From positions 1 to 64,000 of the forward strand of contig NZ_AMSF01000003.1 of assembly GCF_000334915.1 (NCBI RefSeq): a DNA stretch of 64,000 nt, read 5' to 3'. The DNA comes from Dyella ginsengisoli LA-4 (GTDB lineage Bacteria; Pseudomonadota; Gammaproteobacteria; Xanthomonadales; Rhodanobacteraceae). Below the pieces are notes generated by a model. It was not told the origin of the DNA and did no database searches. It saw only the letters and a list, made by a program, of their open reading frames with translations. The stretch's first letter is position 1, and each line of letters begins with the position of its first letter. The position numbers were made by a program, and so were the translations under genes. Below are positions 1-8,900 of the stretch, one piece after another.

Positions 1-1718
1 GGCGGCCCGCCGTAGCTGAGGAACTGGTCGTGGAAGGCCTTCAGCGCGTCCGGTCCCGGGTGCCTGGCCATCCAGTCCTGGCGCAGCTGCATGATCATCA
101 GCTTGCCCAGCGTGTAGTTGAGGTAGGCCGGGTCGTAGGTGCCACGCGCGGCCTGCTGGCGGGCGCTGCCCGGGTCCTGGAAGGCCTGTTCGCGGAACAT
201 CTTTTCCGACTCGGCCATGGTCATGCCGCCGGTGTGCAGGCCGATCGCCGAGAGGTAGCGCACGTCGCGCAGCAGCGCGTTGGTGAGCTGGCCGATGTGC
301 ACTTCCGGCGTGGCGCCGTCGACGCCCTGGTCGAACATCATCTCCTCGGCGTAGTGCGCCCAGCCCTCGGCATAGGCGTAGCCGACGAACAGCCGGCCGA
401 ACATCCACTGGGCCCGGTTGGCATGCAGGAACTGCAGGAAGTGGCCCGGCCACACCTCGTGCGAGGAGACGAACAGCAGCGCCGCCTTGCCCGGCACGTA
501 GGCGGCCTGGTCGGCCTTGCTCCAGTGCGGATCGGGCGGGGCGATGTAGTAGACCGACGGCAGGTTCTTCTCGTACGGGCCGGGGATCTCGATGTAGGCG
601 AAGTTCCAGCGGTTGAACGGCGGGGCTTCCTCCACCTTGGCCTGCTCGGTGCCGGGAATCGTCACCAGGTTCTTGTCGACGATGAACTGGCGCAGCCCGG
701 CCAATTGCTTGCGCGCGCCTTCGACCGCACCGCCGGTGGGCTTGTCCGCGGCCTCCTTGGCCACGCAGGCGGCCAGCGACTTGCCGGGGGCGAACTGGTC
801 GCAGGCGCTCTTGAGCGCGGCGAGGTTGCGCTTGAGGTCCGACTCGCCGACGGCCTTGAGCTGGTCCAGCGGCAGGTCGACCCGCTCGGTGGCCTTGAGC
901 ATGGCGGCGAACTTGTCCGCGCCCAGCGCGAAGTCCTGGGTGGCGTGCGGCTTCTGCGCCTTGAGCCAGTCGGCCAGGTCCTGTGCGGCCTTGATCGCCG
1001 CCGCATTGGCGGTCTTGAAGCGCGCCTGCAGGGCCGGGTCCTTCACGCTGGCGAAGATGCCCGGTACGTCCTTCCGGAAGAACGCGGCGTAGCCGCCGAA
1101 GGAATTGACGCCCAGGTCGATGTAGCTCGCCGGCAGCGGCAGCTTCAGGTTCGCCTTCACCTGCGCCAGCGCGGTCGGCAGCGCCTCCTCGTAGCGCACG
1201 AAGGCCGCCATGCGGTCGGCCAGCGGCGCATAGGGCCGCGTCACGTACATGCTCGGCGAGAGATGGTCGGTGTAGAAGGCCGGGTTGGAATAGGGAAAGC
1301 CGGACTGCTCCAGCCAGAACAGCTGGCCGTCGATCACCGCCAGCACGTAGTCGCGATGGAAGCGGCCCTCGGCGTCGAGGCTGTCGTCGGTGAAGGCGGC
1401 GAAGGTGCTGCGCTCGTCGTGCAGCCACGTCGCCATCGCCTTCAGGCCGTCGGCGCTGTAGTCGGGGAGCTTGCCGTCGTACTCGTGCTTGCCGGCGTTG
1501 GCGGCGAACACCGGGTCATGCTCGAACATGCCCTGGATGAAGCCGTCCACCGCCGTGGCCAGTTCGGCGTCGCGGTGGGCGACCGGCCTGGACGCCGTGG
1601 TGGCCGCCGGCGTCGGCGCGGTGGCCTGGCTGGTCGGTGGGGCCTTGTCCTGCGAGCAGCCGACCAGCAGCGTGGTGGCGATGACGGCGGACAGCGTGAG
1701 CGTGCGCAACGGTCGCAT
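1..1718 (-). CDS. DUF885 family lipoprotein, peptidase-like (3' end outside window)
   Basis: The protein starts MRPLRTLTLS with a short hydrophobic stretch and a lipobox-like LLVGC, so it is probably a secreted lipoprotein. The reading frame stays open to the window edge, so the C-terminus is missing; about 572 residues are visible. Near the visible end it has SSHEVWPGH, the HExxPGH motif of the DUF885 family. That family is generally viewed as zinc-peptidase related; the substrate is unknown. The start at 1718 follows a GGGGAGAGTC Shine-Dalgarno-like run. A long open frame on the other strand over the same bases is a codon-bias shadow. Family assignment is firm, biochemical role is inference. 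Confidence 0.85.
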   Translation of the reverse strand, partial: MRPLRTLTLSAVIATTLLVGCSQDKAPPTSQATAPTPAATTASRPVAHRDAELATAVDGFIQGMFEHDPVFAANAGKHEYDGKLPDYSADGLKAMATWLHDERSTFAAFTDDSLDAEGRFHRDYVLAVIDGQLFWLEQSGFPYSNPAFYTDHLSPSMYVTRPYAPLADRMAAFVRYEEALPTALAQVKANLKLPLPASYIDLGVNSFGGYAAFFRKDVPGIFASVKDPALQARFKTANAAAIKAAQDLADWLKAQKPHATQDFALGADKFAAMLKATERVDLPLDQLKAVGESDLKRNLAALKSACDQFAPGKSLAACVAKEAADKPTGGAVEGARKQLAGLRQFIVDKNLVTIPGTEQAKVEEAPPFNRWNFAYIEIPGPYEKNLPSVYYIAPPDPHWSKADQAAYVPGKAALLFVSSHEVWPGHFLQFLHANRAQWMFGRLFVGYAYAEGWAHYAEEMMFDQGVDGATPEVHIGQLTNALLRDVRYLSAIGLHTGGMTMAESEKMFREQAFQDPGSARQQAARGTYDPAYLNYTLGKLMIMQLRQDWMARHPGPDALKAFHDQFLSYGGP

Positions 1719-1905
1719 GGTGACTCTCCCCGGGGTGTGTCGGACCTGCCGACATTAGGTGCTGCCGCCGCAAGGGGCAATCACCGGCGGATGGCGCCTG
1801 CCTGATGCGTGACTTGCGGACCGCGCGCGGCGCTGGCATACCGGAGCCAGCGGGCGGTGCCGCGGCACCGCGTGGAGCAGGTACGGGGCGCAAGGGGAGA
1901 CGAGG

Positions 1906-2664
1906 ATGAAATGGAAGTACGCGGCGATCGCATCGATTGCCATGGGGCTGGCCGCCTGTGCCACGCATCCGGACAAGCCGGCCGGGCAGGACGTGCGGAT
2001 CGTGCAGCCGGATCCGGCCGAGCAGGCTGCCGAGGACGCGCAGGTGCAGCGCGTGGTCGAGGGCGTGCGGATGATCCAGCAGGGCCACGTCCAGGCGGCC
2101 ATCGACGGGCCGTTCGACGAGGTGGCCGGGTATTACGAGAAGAAATACCGGGGACACACCGACACGATCTTCAGCGCCCGTGGCATGCCCGACGCCCTGC
2201 TGTATTCGACGGTGGCGGCCAAGGACAAGCACATCACCTCGTCCCGGGTGATCGGCCCGGCCTGGGCGATGGCGTACTGGGGACGTGGCTACGCCTACAA
2301 CGAGATGGCCCGTTACGACGACGCCATCGTCGAACTGGACAAGGCGCTTGCACTGGCGCCGTTCGACACGCAGTACAACATCGAGATCGGGTTCGCCTAC
2401 CAGCGCAAGCGTGCGTGGGAGGAATCGCTGAAGCACTACGAAGTGGCCGAGCGTTTCGCCAGGCTGACGGCCGACGACAAGAATGTGACCGACATGACCT
2501 GCAAGGCGCTGCGCGGCGAGGGCTACGACCTGGTCGAGCTGCATCGTTACCCCGAGGCGCGTGCGGCCTACCGGAAGTGCCTGGCGCTGATTCCCGGCGA
2601 GCCGAGGTCGCTCGGCGAACTGAAATACATCGATCGCGTGGCAGGGCCGGAAGCGACGCCGTGA
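1906..2664 (+). CDS. TPR-like lipoprotein
   Basis: A 252-residue protein with a lipoprotein signal (MKWKYAAIAS, lipobox LAAC, Cys18). The middle part (about residues 120-200) reads as helical tetratricopeptide-type repeats: YWGRGYAYNEMARYDDAIVELDKAL followed by a related unit, ending with a unit containing RYPEARAAYRKCLALIP. A strong ribosome site AAGGGGAGACGAGG precedes the ATG. It would be a membrane-anchored periplasmic adaptor. It is divergent from the DUF885 gene and convergent with the halogenase. No specific function can be assigned. Confidence 0.8.
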   Translation: MKWKYAAIASIAMGLAACATHPDKPAGQDVRIVQPDPAEQAAEDAQVQRVVEGVRMIQQGHVQAAIDGPFDEVAGYYEKKYRGHTDTIFSARGMPDALLYSTVAAKDKHITSSRVIGPAWAMAYWGRGYAYNEMARYDDAIVELDKALALAPFDTQYNIEIGFAYQRKRAWEESLKHYEVAERFARLTADDKNVTDMTCKALRGEGYDLVELHRYPEARAAYRKCLALIPGEPRSLGELKYIDRVAGPEATP

Positions 2665-2689
2665 GGCGATCGCATCGGCCGGGTCCCGA

Positions 2690-4285
2690 TCACCAGAAAT
2701 AGACCTGCAGCGATTCCTCGCGTGGCCGCGGCGGAATGGCGCCGAGCAGTTCGCGGTGGTCGGGGAAGTTGCGCGCGCTGCGTTCGATCAGGTTGTCGAT
2801 CGCGGCGAGGCTGTGCGGCGCATCGCCGGAGGCATGTGAGCCGACGTCATCGGGGAACAGGCCCATGCCGGCGAGCAGGCTGTACCAGGACATCACCGGA
2901 TAGCCCTGGCCGAAGGCGCCGCTGCGGATGCCGCCGACGATCGGCCGGCTCGCCAGCCAGGTCCTGAGCAGGCGCACCAGCGGCTCGGACAGGTGGGTGT
3001 TGGCCGCGTTGGCGCGCCAGTAGTCGGTGTCGGTGCGGGTGTTGGTCTTGTAGTGCGCCACGATGTAGTCGCGGGTACCGTCGAACTGCGCGTTCACCGC
3101 GGTGTTGAACGCGGCCTGCGCCGATTCGCCGAGGTCGCCCTTCTCCAGCGCCGCCACGAACAGACCGGCCGTGCGCTGCACCAGCATCAGCGCGGTGGCT
3201 TCCAGCGGTTCGATGAAGCCCTGTGCCAGCCCGACGGCCAGGCAGTTGCGGTGCCAGTGGCGCTCGACGCGGCCGGTGCGCATGCGCAGGTGGCGGGCAG
3301 GGACGTCGGCATCGAGCAGACCCAGGTGCTGGCGCAGCTCGGTCTCGGCCTGCTCGGGCGTGCAGTGCGCGGTGCTGTAGACGTAGCCGTTGCCGTAGCG
3401 GGCCGTGAGCGGGATCTTCCAGGCCCAGCCGTGGCGCAGTGCGGTGGAGATGGTCTGCGACATGATCGGGCCGTGCAGCGGCGTGGGCAGGGCCACGGCG
3501 GCGTCGTTGAACAGGGCATCGGCGTACGAGGCGTACGGCGTCTTCAGGGTCTTCTCGATCAGCAGCCCGCTGAAGCCGGTGCAGTCGACGAAGAAGTCCG
3601 CTTCGAAACACTCGTCTCCCTCCAGTTGCAGGCTGGCGATATTGCCCTGTTCGTCGCACTGCACCGCGTCCACGTGGCGGGGCAGGTGGCGGATGCCCCG
3701 CTCCAGCGCCTTGCGCTGCAGGAACTGCCCCAGCTTCACCGAATCGAAGTGGTAGCCGTACCAGACGTCGAACGGGAACTCATGGCGCGGTCGCGGCGCC
3801 TTGCAATCGCGGGCGAGCCGGGCGGCGATGAAGTAGCGGTCCGGATGCGCGTGGACGTCCTCGCGGTCCAGCCGGCGGTGCACGTTGTCGACGAACTGGG
3901 TCATCGTCAGGTTGTCGAGCATCGAGGCGAAGGCGTGGAAATAGCGCTCGAAGCCCGGCCGGGTCGACCATCCATCGAAGGTGATGCCGGCCTTGTAGGT
4001 GGCGTCGCAGGCCGGCATCCACTCGGACTCCTCGATGCCGATCTCCTCGAAGAAGCCGCGCATCCACGGCGTGGAGCCCTCGCCGACGCCGATCGCGCCG
4101 ACCTGCGGCGACTCCAGCACGGTCACCTCGATGCGTTCGCCGTAGCCGGAGTTCGCCAGCAGCAGGGCCGTCATCCAGCCGGCGGTGCCGCCGCCGACGA
4201 CGGCGATGTGGCGCACCGGCGGTTCGGCGAGCGCCACGCGACGGGTGCGGGGCTGGTGACGGTAGACGGTGGCGGTGTCGGACAT
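2690..4285 (-). CDS. Flavin-dependent (tryptophan-type) halogenase
   Basis: A 531-residue enzyme of the tryptophan halogenase family, which uses FADH2, oxygen and halide to halogenate aromatic substrates. Visible landmarks are the FAD-binding GGGTAGW at 31-37, the candidate catalytic Lys98 in DATYKAG, and the family-specific WAWKIP at 287-292. In the later active-site segment it reads EPLEAT (359-364), where the tryptophan halogenases I recall read EPLEST. The serine is therefore Ala363 here. The ATG at 4285 is chosen because it starts the conserved region; an in-frame ATG at 4339 would add 18 low-complexity residues. No flavin reductase, peptide synthetase or TonB receptor is adjacent, so the substrate cannot be guessed. 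Confidence 0.88.
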   Translation of the reverse strand: MSDTATVYRHQPRTRRVALAEPPVRHIAVVGGGTAGWMTALLLANSGYGERIEVTVLESPQVGAIGVGEGSTPWMRGFFEEIGIEESEWMPACDATYKAGITFDGWSTRPGFERYFHAFASMLDNLTMTQFVDNVHRRLDREDVHAHPDRYFIAARLARDCKAPRPRHEFPFDVWYGYHFDSVKLGQFLQRKALERGIRHLPRHVDAVQCDEQGNIASLQLEGDECFEADFFVDCTGFSGLLIEKTLKTPYASYADALFNDAAVALPTPLHGPIMSQTISTALRHGWAWKIPLTARYGNGYVYSTAHCTPEQAETELRQHLGLLDADVPARHLRMRTGRVERHWHRNCLAVGLAQGFIEPLEATALMLVQRTAGLFVAALEKGDLGESAQAAFNTAVNAQFDGTRDYIVAHYKTNTRTDTDYWRANAANTHLSEPLVRLLRTWLASRPIVGGIRSGAFGQGYPVMSWYSLLAGMGLFPDDVGSHASGDAPHSLAAIDNLIERSARNFPDHRELLGAIPPRPREESLQVYFW

Positions 4286-4320
4286 GTCGTGGTTGTTCTG
4301 AGGCGGTGGGTGAGCCTGAC

Positions 4321-4335
4321 TGCCTGGACCAGGCA
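4321..4335. promoter_or_regulatory. 15-bp perfect palindrome upstream of the halogenase
   Basis: TGCCTGGACCAGGCA is a perfect odd-length palindrome lying 36 bp upstream of the halogenase start at 4285. A second inverted repeat, CCGGGAC-AGCC-GTCCCGG, lies at 4341-4358. Both sit in the 198-bp divergent intergenic region, so they could be operators. No adjacent regulator gene supports this, so it is a proposal. Confidence 0.35.
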
Positions 4336-4483
4336 TCATGCCGGGACAGCCGTCCCGGAACCCGATCGACGGGAGGATTTGGTGCTAATCTGAACTGGCC
4401 AGTCGAGGAATAGGACGTTCGCCGATGGCTTCGTTCCATCTCGAACCATGTGCGACTGGCACCCCTGACTCAAGGAGGTCGTC

Positions 4484-5029
4484 ATGAAACTTGCTCTCCC
4501 CATCGCCCTGGCGGGATGCCTGGCAATCGGCAGCGCGGCGGTACACGCCGAAAGCCAATCATTGAACAGCTTCCCCAATCACGTCCTGCCCGTGCTGGTG
4601 CGGGTGGATTCCCACGGCAAGGTAACCGATGTCTCGTCTGCGGTGGAATTGACCCCGCACTACGAGCGCCTGTTGCGCGCAACGCTCGACGAGATGATCA
4701 CCAAGCCGGCGTCCGACCACGGCAAGCCGGTGGCCAGCCAGTTCGTCATCAAGCTTGGCTTGCAGGCCAAGCCGCGGAGCGATGGCAAGTACGACGCGAG
4801 CTTTTTCTACGTGGGTGCCCAGCCGGTCCCCGCCGGCCGGTGGATCTGGCAGCACGAGGATGGCCATCGTCTGGCATTGGTGAACAGCGAAATGATCCGC
4901 AACCAGTTCAAGCATCGCTGGACCAACAACGGCTGGTTCGCGCCGCCGCCGGGCCTGTCGGCGCCGCGCAACCCGCCGCCGGCGCCCAAGGCGAACTGCA
5001 CGTCTGCGGGGCACAGCGGCAAGCCCTGA
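4484..5029 (+). CDS. Secreted protein with TonB C-terminal-like domain
   Basis: A 181-residue protein with a clear signal peptide (MKLALPIALAGCLAIGSAAVHA). A near-ideal AAGGAGG ribosome site stands 8 bases before the ATG. Residues about 34-88 (VLVRVDSHGKVTDVS, then HGKPVASQFVIKLGL) resemble the C-terminal fold of TonB energy transducers: a beta-strand, GKV turn, helix, then GKPV-strand. There is no transmembrane anchor and no proline-rich spacer. The tail is proline-rich (APPPGLSAPRNPPPAPK). The domain assignment is by eye and moderate; the function is unknown. It is followed directly by a strong terminator. Confidence 0.7.
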   Translation: MKLALPIALAGCLAIGSAAVHAESQSLNSFPNHVLPVLVRVDSHGKVTDVSSAVELTPHYERLLRATLDEMITKPASDHGKPVASQFVIKLGLQAKPRSDGKYDASFFYVGAQPVPAGRWIWQHEDGHRLALVNSEMIRNQFKHRWTNNGWFAPPPGLSAPRNPPPAPKANCTSAGHSGKP

Positions 5030-5054
5030 TCGCTCCGCTGGAGCGGACGCCAGG

Positions 5055-5080
5055 AAAGCGGCAGCTTCGGCTGCCGCTTT
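5055..5080 (+). terminator. Rho-independent terminator
   Basis: AAAGCGGCAGC-TTCG-GCTGCCGCTTT is a perfect 11-bp stem with a UUCG-type tetraloop, followed by TCGTTT. It lies 25 bases after the stop at 5029. The A-rich 5' side means it may also serve the convergent GST gene. Confidence 0.85.
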
Positions 5081-5155
5081 TCGTTTCGGGGCCGTCGGAG
5101 TGACGCACGGGTCGAAGCTTGCCGCCGTCCATGGCTCCGCGATGTCTTCGCAGCC

Positions 5156-5812
5156 CTAGTCCCGGTCCGGCGCGCCGAGCGGAAAGTACTGGCGATAGGG
5201 GCGTGCTTCGTCCACTGCGCGGATCATCGACGGTAGGGCCAGCAGGCGGGCGCGATAGGCGCGGACGTTGGTGCAGGCGGCTGGGATCGGGTGTGTCCAG
5301 TCGGCATAGAACAGGAATGGCGCGGCGCCACAGTCCGCCAGGCTGAACGCGTCCCCGGCGGCCCAGGTACGCCCGGCCATGTGCTGCTCCAGCCAGCGGT
5401 AGCTGGTATCGAGCATCGCGCGCGCTTCCTCCACTCCGTGCCCATCGCGGCGGTCGGCCGGGCGCAACTGGTCGAACACGATCTTCTGCTGCGGTGTGGA
5501 CACGTAGTTGTCGAAGAATCGGTCCAGCTGCCGTATCTCCAGTGCCATGTCGGGATCGTCCGGGATCAGCTGTGGGCGGTCCGGGTGCCGCTGCTGCAGG
5601 TACTCGATGATGCAGGTGGCCTCGATCACGGTGCGCTCGCCGTCATGCAGCAGCGGAAACCGCTTCATCGGCCATAACCGGGTGAGCTCGTCCATTGCGC
5701 CGGGGGATTCGAGATGGCGGTACTCGAACGGCGCCTCCTGCTCGTACAGCGCGAGCAGCACCTTCTGGCAGTAGGACGAGAACGGGTGGGCGTACAGGCG
5801 GGGAAGGGGCAT
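5156..5812 (-). CDS. Glutathione S-transferase family protein
   Basis: A 218-residue GST. The N-terminal thioredoxin-like half begins MPLPRLYAHPFSSYCQKVLLAL, with the Ser/Cys pair expected near the glutathione thiol. ERTVIEATCIIEYL carries the E-[ST]-type glutathione-binding turn in altered form (IEAT rather than ESxx). The C-terminal helical half contains WAAGDAFSLADCGAAPFLFY, which matches the conserved GST N-capping motif region. It would act in the cytoplasm on electrophiles. The start at 5812 is the only one that begins directly at the fold. Confidence 0.88.
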   Translation of the reverse strand: MPLPRLYAHPFSSYCQKVLLALYEQEAPFEYRHLESPGAMDELTRLWPMKRFPLLHDGERTVIEATCIIEYLQQRHPDRPQLIPDDPDMALEIRQLDRFFDNYVSTPQQKIVFDQLRPADRRDGHGVEEARAMLDTSYRWLEQHMAGRTWAAGDAFSLADCGAAPFLFYADWTHPIPAACTNVRAYRARLLALPSMIRAVDEARPYRQYFPLGAPDRD

Positions 5813-5996
5813 GCGAAGCTCCGGGCGGGATGTCCGTGTCGACGACGCCTGGCCCTGGCGGAAATCGACAGCGCGGCGGATTCGCGCCGGGTGTTCGCCC
5901 GGGCATGACAGAATCCGCGGGGTGGCTGCCCGCGCTGCGCCACCGCATTGCCACCAAAGGAAGCCATACTTCGGCTGTATCCAGGGAGAGGTTCTC

Positions 5997-8900
5997 ATGT
6001 CACGTCCGTCGATGATGCATCGTCGCTCCATCCTGTCGCCCGCGCGTCTGCTGGCACCCCTGCTGGGTGTCCTGCTGGTTGCCTGCAGCGGCCATCCACA
6101 GGGCGACGAGCCCGTGCTGCAGAGCACGCCGGCACCGGCGGCGAGTGCGGGAAAGACCCATTCCGCCCATTTCCGGCTGTCGTCGGCGAGCGCCTCGGTG
6201 AAAGATGGCCGCAGCCAGCTCGACCTGGTGTTCGACACCCGGCTGGCGGCGGCGCAGAGCTTCGACCAGCTGGTTGCGGTGAATGGCCCGTCCGGAGAGA
6301 CCGTCAGTGGCAGCTGGAGCCTGGGCAGCGACGGCACCACGCTCAGCTTTCCGTTCGTCAATCCGGACCGCCGCTACTCCGTCGAGGTCAAGCCCGGCTT
6401 GCTGGCCGCGGACGGGCGCTCGCTGGGCGAGACGGTTCACAAGGACATCTATTCCGGCAATCTGCCGGGGGCGGTCGGATTCGCCTCCCACGGCAGCGTG
6501 CTGCCGGCGCGTGGCACCCGCGGGCTGCCGCTGGTGTCGGTGAACGTGCACGATGCCGACATCGAGTTCTTCCGGGTCCACGACGACGAACTCTCCGACC
6601 TGTTCTGCGCCTATCCGCGCAATGGCCACCGTGACAACTACGAGCTGGACCACGACCCCTACTGGTACGACACCTGCAGCAAGGACAAGCGCGCCAAGCG
6701 GTCGATCACCGACATGGCCGACTCGGTCTATGCCAACCATTACACGCTGAAGGGCGCGCCGAACGAGCGCACGGTCACCTACATCCCGGTGCAGGACGTC
6801 CCCGAGCTGTCGCAGCCGGGCGTCTACATGGCCGTGGTGAAGGCCGGTGGCACCTTCCGCGGCGGCTACGACACCGCGGTGTTCTTCGTCAGCGACCTGG
6901 GCCTGCACCTGCGTGTCTACAAGGACAACGTGCTGCTGCACGTCGCCTCGTTGCGCGACGGTACGCCGGTGGCCGGCGTCGACGTCACGGTGCAGGACGC
7001 TTCTGGCCACACCACGCTGAAGGCCACCACCGACGACGGTGGCAACGCGCTGATGGCCTACCGGGTACGCCCGGCCGACGTGCTGGTGGCGCGGCACGGC
7101 AAGGATGTGTCGGTGCTGCCGTTCAACCGCCCGGCACTGGACGTCTCGAACTTCGACATCACCGGGCGCAAGCAGGCGCCGTTCGAGGTGTACGCGTGGT
7201 CGGGGCGAGATCTCTACCGCCCCGGCGAGACGTTGCACGCCTCGGCGTTGTTGCGCGATGCGGACGGCAAGCCGATGAAGGCGCAGTCGCTGTTCGTGCG
7301 CGTACGCCAGCCTGATGGGCGCACGCTGGCCGATACCCGGCTGGAGCCCAAGGCACTCAACTACTACGACCTCAGCGAGGCGATCCCGGCCGATGCCGCC
7401 ACCGGGCTGTGGCAACTGGAGTTCCGCCTCGACCCGGCCAGCAAGGAGTCGGTGCAGGCGTTCCCGTTCCATGTGGAGGAGTTCCTGCCCGAGCGCCTGA
7501 AGGTGACGCTGGACAGCCCGCAGGCGCGGCTGGCGCCGGACGAGCCGCTGCAGCTGAAAGTGGCCTCGAGCTACCTGTACGGTGCGCCGGCCGCCGGCAA
7601 CCGCTTTACCGCCAAGCTGCTGGTGTCGCCGGAAGTGCACCCGGTCGCCAGCATGAAGGACACCTTCTTCGGCGATCCCACGGTGGACCTGCCCAAGTCG
7701 GCGGATGACGTCGTCGACACCAAGCTCGATGCCCAGGGCGCACTGGACCAGGATGTGCCACTTCCCGACGACGTGAAGCCGGTCGCGCCGCTGGCGGTGA
7801 CGTTGTCCGGCAGCGTTTACGAGACCGGCGGCCGCGCCGTCACCCGCCTGCTCAAGCGCACCTACTGGCCGGCGGACCGCCTGGTCGGCGTGCGGCCGGA
7901 GTTCGATCCGAAGCAGGGCGCGGAGAGCGAGGCGCCAGCGGGTTTCGAGATCGTCCGCGTCAACGCCGAGGGGCAGCGCATCGCCGGTCACCATCTGAAG
8001 GTGCGGTTGCAGCGCGAGCTGCGCGATTTCTACTGGCTGTACGAGCGCAACGGCGGCTGGAAGGCCGACGCCAATGCCAGCCTGCAGCTGGTCGACGAAA
8101 AGGACGTCGACGTCGGTGCCAGCGGCACCACCCGCGTCGAGTTCCCGGTGCAGTGGGGCAGCTACCGCATCGAGGTGTACGACCCGGACACGAAGCTGAC
8201 CACGGTGTTCCCGTTCTTCGCCGGCTACAGCTGGGATGACGAGAACCTGGGCAAGGAGGCGCGTCCGGACAAGGTGAAGCTGGCGCTGGACAAGGCACGC
8301 TATCGCGCCGGCGACACCATGAAGGTCACCGTCACGCCGCCGCATGACGGCCCCGGCGTGCTGATGGTCGAGTCCGATCACCTGCTGTACCTGAAGGACA
8401 TCGATGCCAAGGCCGGATCGACCTTCTCGATCCCCGTCACCAAGGACTGGGAGCGCCACGACGTGTACGTGGTCGCGCTGGTGTTCCGCGGCGGCGAGGC
8501 CACCGAGCGCACCACACCCGCGCGCGCGATGGGCGTGGAATACGTGACGATGGACCGCAACGACCGGCGCATCCCGCTCACGCTCAAGGCGCCCTCGCTG
8601 ATGCGTCCGGGCAACCCGCTGGACGTGACGGTGCAGGCCACCGGTCTGGCCGGCAAGGAGGGCTACGTCACCCTGTCGGCAGTCGACCAGGGCGTCATCA
8701 ACATCACCGACTACCCGGTACCCGACGCCTGGTCATGGATGTTCGCCAAGCGCGCGCTGGCGACCGAGGCATACGACCTTTACAGCCGCCTGATCGAGGC
8801 GATGGACGGCGACACCGGGCGCCTGCGCTACGGCGGCGACATGAGCGGACCGGCGCTGCCGAAGGCCGCGCGCATCAACCCCAAGGTGAAGATCGTCGAC

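Noticed and set aside
30-1805. Long + strand open frame opposite the DUF885 gene
   Set aside because: Its translation is Val/Arg/Gly/His-rich and matches nothing, while the reverse strand has a lipobox and HEVWPGH. It is a shadow of high third-position GC.
2993-4393. Long + strand open frame opposite the halogenase
   Set aside because: Repetitive Val/Gly/Ala/Arg content without motifs; the minus strand carries all halogenase motifs.
2690-5029. Halogenase plus neighbour as a natural-product gene cluster
   Set aside because: No carrier proteins, synthetases, reductase or transporter lie nearby; the neighbours are ordinary envelope and detoxification genes.
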